A stretch of 34,958 nt of DNA from Avoscillospira sp045579045 (GTDB taxonomy: Bacteria > Bacillota > Clostridia > Oscillospirales > Oscillospiraceae): NCBI GenBank assembly GCA_045579045.1, contig JAZNLL010000006.1:1-34958 (forward strand). The letters are read 5' to 3'. Each line of letters opens with the position of its first letter. Position 1 is the first letter of the stretch. The notes below the pieces were generated by a model. That model was not told the origin of the DNA and did not search any database. It saw only the letters and a list, made by a program, of their open reading frames with translations. Positions 33,561 to 34,958 of the stretch are shown piece after piece. Position numbers and translations under genes: made by a program.

Positions 33561-34394
33561 TTAAAACTCACCTATGCCATAGTCGTTTGCATCGTCATTA
33601 GGATCAACAGGCCTAGCAGAAGAGGAATCATCGGGATTAGAGTTTTCAGGCTTCTGGACAGGTTTGTTCTCCTCAGGATTTACAACGGGCTTGTTTTCAA
33701 CGGGATCGTTCGGAAGCGGGTTGTTTTGAACAGGGGCTTCGGTACGGCCGTTGAGCTGAGTCTGTGCAGCAGTCACAAACTGCTCGGCGGTAAAGATACC
33801 CTGATCGATCAGACTCTGTGCCAGCGTCACATTCTTGCCGACCATTTCGGCATTCATGGCTTTCCAGAACACATCCACGGCGTCGCCACGGGTGAAGGAA
33901 CCGTCAGCAGCAGCAATGTCGATCAGTCCGACTTCCTTGGCCAGTTCATAGGGATTGTTCCAGGTGAACAGCGCATTCTCACCGGCATCGGAGTAGCCCA
34001 GCGCACGGAGAACCAGAGTCAGGAACATATAGTCGTTCAGCTGCACATCAGAGCCAAACTTATCGGGGCCCATACCATTGGTAATGGCATTGGTATAAGC
34101 ATAGCCAACGTAGCCCTCAGCCCAGTTGGGAACATCCACAAAAGGAGTACGGAACGTACCGGCCAGAGCGTCTGCTTCCTTGCCGATCATACGAACCAGC
34201 AGAGTGATGCCCTGTGCACGGGTGAGGTTCTGATCCAATGCGTAGCCAACGGTGCCACCCATACCCTGGAACAGACCCAGTTCATTGAGTGCATCGGCGG
34301 TATTCTGCTGCTTCATGGAATAGGCAGAAGCAGGAATAATTGCAGCAACCAGCATGATGGCTGCCAGCAAAACAGCAAGCAATCTTCTTTTCAT
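33561..34394 (-). CDS. Secreted SLH-like protein with a peptide-like C-terminal tail
   Basis: A 277-residue exported protein. Signal peptide: MKRR, hydrophobic core, likely cleavage after IPASA (about residue 24). Residues 30-195 are divergent SLH-like repeats (LNELGLFQGM, LTRAQGITLLVRMIGKEADA, FVDVPNWAEGYVGYAY). A Pro/Asn/Glu linker with repeated ENKPV follows. The last residues are DPNDDANDYGIGEF, which matches the end of the 38-residue peptide encoded just upstream at every position conservatively. This suggests both are handled by the same machinery. I chose the ATG at 34392-34394, with AAGGAG six bases upstream and a signal peptide directly after it; an in-frame extension upstream is not a plausible signal sequence. 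Confidence 0.9.
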   Translation of the reverse strand: MKRRLLAVLLAAIMLVAAIIPASAYSMKQQNTADALNELGLFQGMGGTVGYALDQNLTRAQGITLLVRMIGKEADALAGTFRTPFVDVPNWAEGYVGYAYTNAITNGMGPDKFGSDVQLNDYMFLTLVLRALGYSDAGENALFTWNNPYELAKEVGLIDIAAADGSFTRGDAVDVFWKAMNAEMVGKNVTLAQSLIDQGIFTAEQFVTAAQTQLNGRTEAPVQNNPLPNDPVENKPVVNPEENKPVQKPENSNPDDSSSARPVDPNDDANDYGIGEF

Positions 34395-34486
34395 AACGTT
34401 CTCCTTTTTTGCATACAAATATTTGTCCTTCGGCACAGACCTCCGTAAGCCCAAGGTCCATGCAGAAAGGCAAAATGATAGGGTTT

Positions 34487-34511
34487 CCTGCCCCCCCAAA
34501 GGGGGGGCAGG
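34487..34511. terminator. Perfect G/C hairpin between the peptide gene and the SLH-like gene
   Basis: CCTGCCCCCCC pairs perfectly with GGGGGGGCAGG around AAA. On the minus strand it is followed by AAACCCTATCATTTT, so there is no classic T-run. It probably stabilises the upstream peptide mRNA or causes partial termination. Confidence 0.7.
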
Positions 34512-34517
34512 ATTGGT

Positions 34518-34539
34518 GGTTGAGTTCTTGTACTCAACC
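34518..34539. other. Second hairpin behind the peptide gene
   Basis: GGTTGAGT (34518-34525) pairs perfectly with ACTCAACC (34532-34539). It lies 23 bases past the peptide stop, directly before the G/C hairpin in the direction of transcription. Confidence 0.65.
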
Positions 34540-34562
34540 GCGTGACAGTTACCGCTCAGCGA

Positions 34563-34679
34563 TTAGTAGTCGCCCAGGCCCCAGTCATCGGGGCAGTCGG
34601 GTTCAGTGCTGGTAGCAATGACGTCCTCGACAGCCAGAACGGTCACTTCGAGAGTGGGTTCCTCAAAGAACTTGCGCAT
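34563..34679 (-). CDS. 38-residue peptide, candidate RiPP precursor
   Basis: A short gene with a strong ribosome binding site: AAGGAGG nine bases before the ATG. The peptide begins MRKFFEEPTLEVTVLAV, continues EDVIATSTEP, and ends DCPDDWGLGDY. The first half looks like a conserved leader: a charged start, Pro8, alternating beta-type Leu/Val residues, then EDVIATS, which I recall as typical of small unannotated clostridial peptides. The second half is acidic with one Cys (residue 29) and one Trp (33). The final eight residues parallel the tail of the downstream SLH-like protein. It is followed by two hairpins and then the SLH-like, PqqD-like, peptidase and exporter genes, the expected order for a precursor and its machinery. 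No function is proven. Confidence 0.82.
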   Translation of the reverse strand: MRKFFEEPTLEVTVLAVEDVIATSTEPDCPDDWGLGDY

Positions 34680-34723
34680 GGTTGATTTCCTCCTTCATGT
34701 ATTTTGCAAACGCGTCTTCAGTA

Positions 34724-34958
34724 TTAGATACCAAAGTAGCTGTTAGCAATCTGGTTGTAGTAGCACATGGCCTTGAACATATTGAGCTGCTTTGCATCGG
34801 TAGCGCCTGCAAGAGCACTCTTCAGATAGCAGACAACGCTGGCCCGGATGTTCTGCACATTGCCTTCTGCATCGGTGATTTCCACATTGTACATGTAGTC
34901 CAGCAGAGCAGATGCAATGTCATCAATCTGAATGTAGTATCTATCCTTTTCTGCCTCG
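34724..34958 (-). CDS. 3' end of a repeated gene of unknown function (partial)
   Basis: The last 77 codons of a gene entering from the right edge; stop TAA at 34724-34726. The visible part starts EAEKDRYYIQIDDIA and ends YYNQIANSYFGI. It is the homologue of the partial gene at 1-197, with differences concentrated in the last third. The peptide gene starts 44 bases downstream with no obvious terminator between, so this gene may be the upstream member of the same operon, unlike the left copy, which is followed by a terminator. The family is not recognised. Confidence 0.78.
   Translation of the reverse strand, partial: EAEKDRYYIQIDDIASALLDYMYNVEITDAEGNVQNIRASVVCYLKSALAGATDAKQLNMFKAMCYYNQIANSYFGI
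34731..34920 (-). repeat. Right arm of the terminal inverted repeat (copy of 1-190)
   Basis: The reverse complement aligns gap-free with bases 1-190. Identity is complete over 34846-34920 and drops towards the 3' end of the gene. The homologous gene continues to the right beyond the matching edge, whereas the left copy is cut by the window start. Confidence 0.9.

Noticed and set aside
29260..34958. Lasso peptide cluster
   Set aside because: PqqD-like, HprK-like and nucleotidyltransferase proteins recall lasso systems, but the asparagine-synthetase-like cyclase and the transglutaminase-like B2 protease are absent. The peptide also lacks the usual ring-forming spacing (Gly/Cys/Ala at core position 1 with Asp/Glu at 7-9) at a defined cleavage site.
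1..34958. CRISPR array, transposase, integrase or phage genes
   Set aside because: No spaced direct repeats and no recombinase or transposase motifs were seen; the only large repeat is the inverted coding repeat at the two ends.

Overview
The window looks like a chromosomal segment of a gut-type, low-GC-phylum but moderately GC-rich clostridium (Oscillospiraceae/Ruminococcaceae-like). The reasons are Shine-Dalgarno-led genes, a T-box leader, RpiR and SLH-domain proteins, and a Firmicutes MacA/YknX-type exporter. The genus cannot be fixed from sequence alone. Both ends of the window fall inside the 3' part of two closely related genes that face each other as an inverted repeat of about 190 bp.

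Left part (1-15.3 kb) is mostly housekeeping. It holds the end of a repeated gene and its terminator, tRNA-Val(GAC), and a minus-strand run of tatD, a GNAT acetyltransferase gene, a membrane protein gene and murI. Next come a three-gene MacAB/YknXYZ-like exporter, glycogen phosphorylase, and a domain-permuted GH3-like protein whose active-site motifs look destroyed. After these lies a lone trpB behind a consensus promoter and a tryptophan-type T-box leader. Divergent from trpB is an RpiR regulator with a perfect palindrome at its own start site, followed by a minimal AraC-type DNA-binding protein.

Middle part (15.3-29.1 kb) is one long, tightly packed minus-strand surface-polysaccharide operon. 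It contains three glycosyltransferases, a Wzy-like polymerase, a Wzx-like flippase, two LicD proteins, a VanZ-like protein, and CapE, CapF and CapG, which together are expected to make UDP-N-acetyl-L-fucosamine. Two genes do not belong to a usual capsule set: an NTP_transf_5-type nucleotidyltransferase between capE and capF, and an HPr-kinase-like protein at the very end.

Right part (29.2-35 kb), on the same strand and just upstream, is the most unusual region. It encodes a 38-residue peptide, a secreted SLH-like protein, a PqqD-like protein, an S26B-type signal-peptidase-like protein, an ABC exporter, a membrane-anchored coiled-coil protein and a second secreted SLH protein. The genes from pqqD to the second SLH gene overlap or nearly touch. 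The peptide and the first SLH protein end in the same kind of eight-residue tail, [DN]-D-[WY]-G-[IL]-G-[DE]-[YF]-COOH. PqqD-like, HprK-like and nucleotidyltransferase proteins are recurrent partners in ribosomally made, modified peptide (RiPP) systems. My best reading is an undescribed RiPP-like or surface-peptide system whose tailoring enzymes are embedded in a capsule operon and whose target may include an S-layer-type protein. No known ring-forming enzyme is present, so the chemistry is open.
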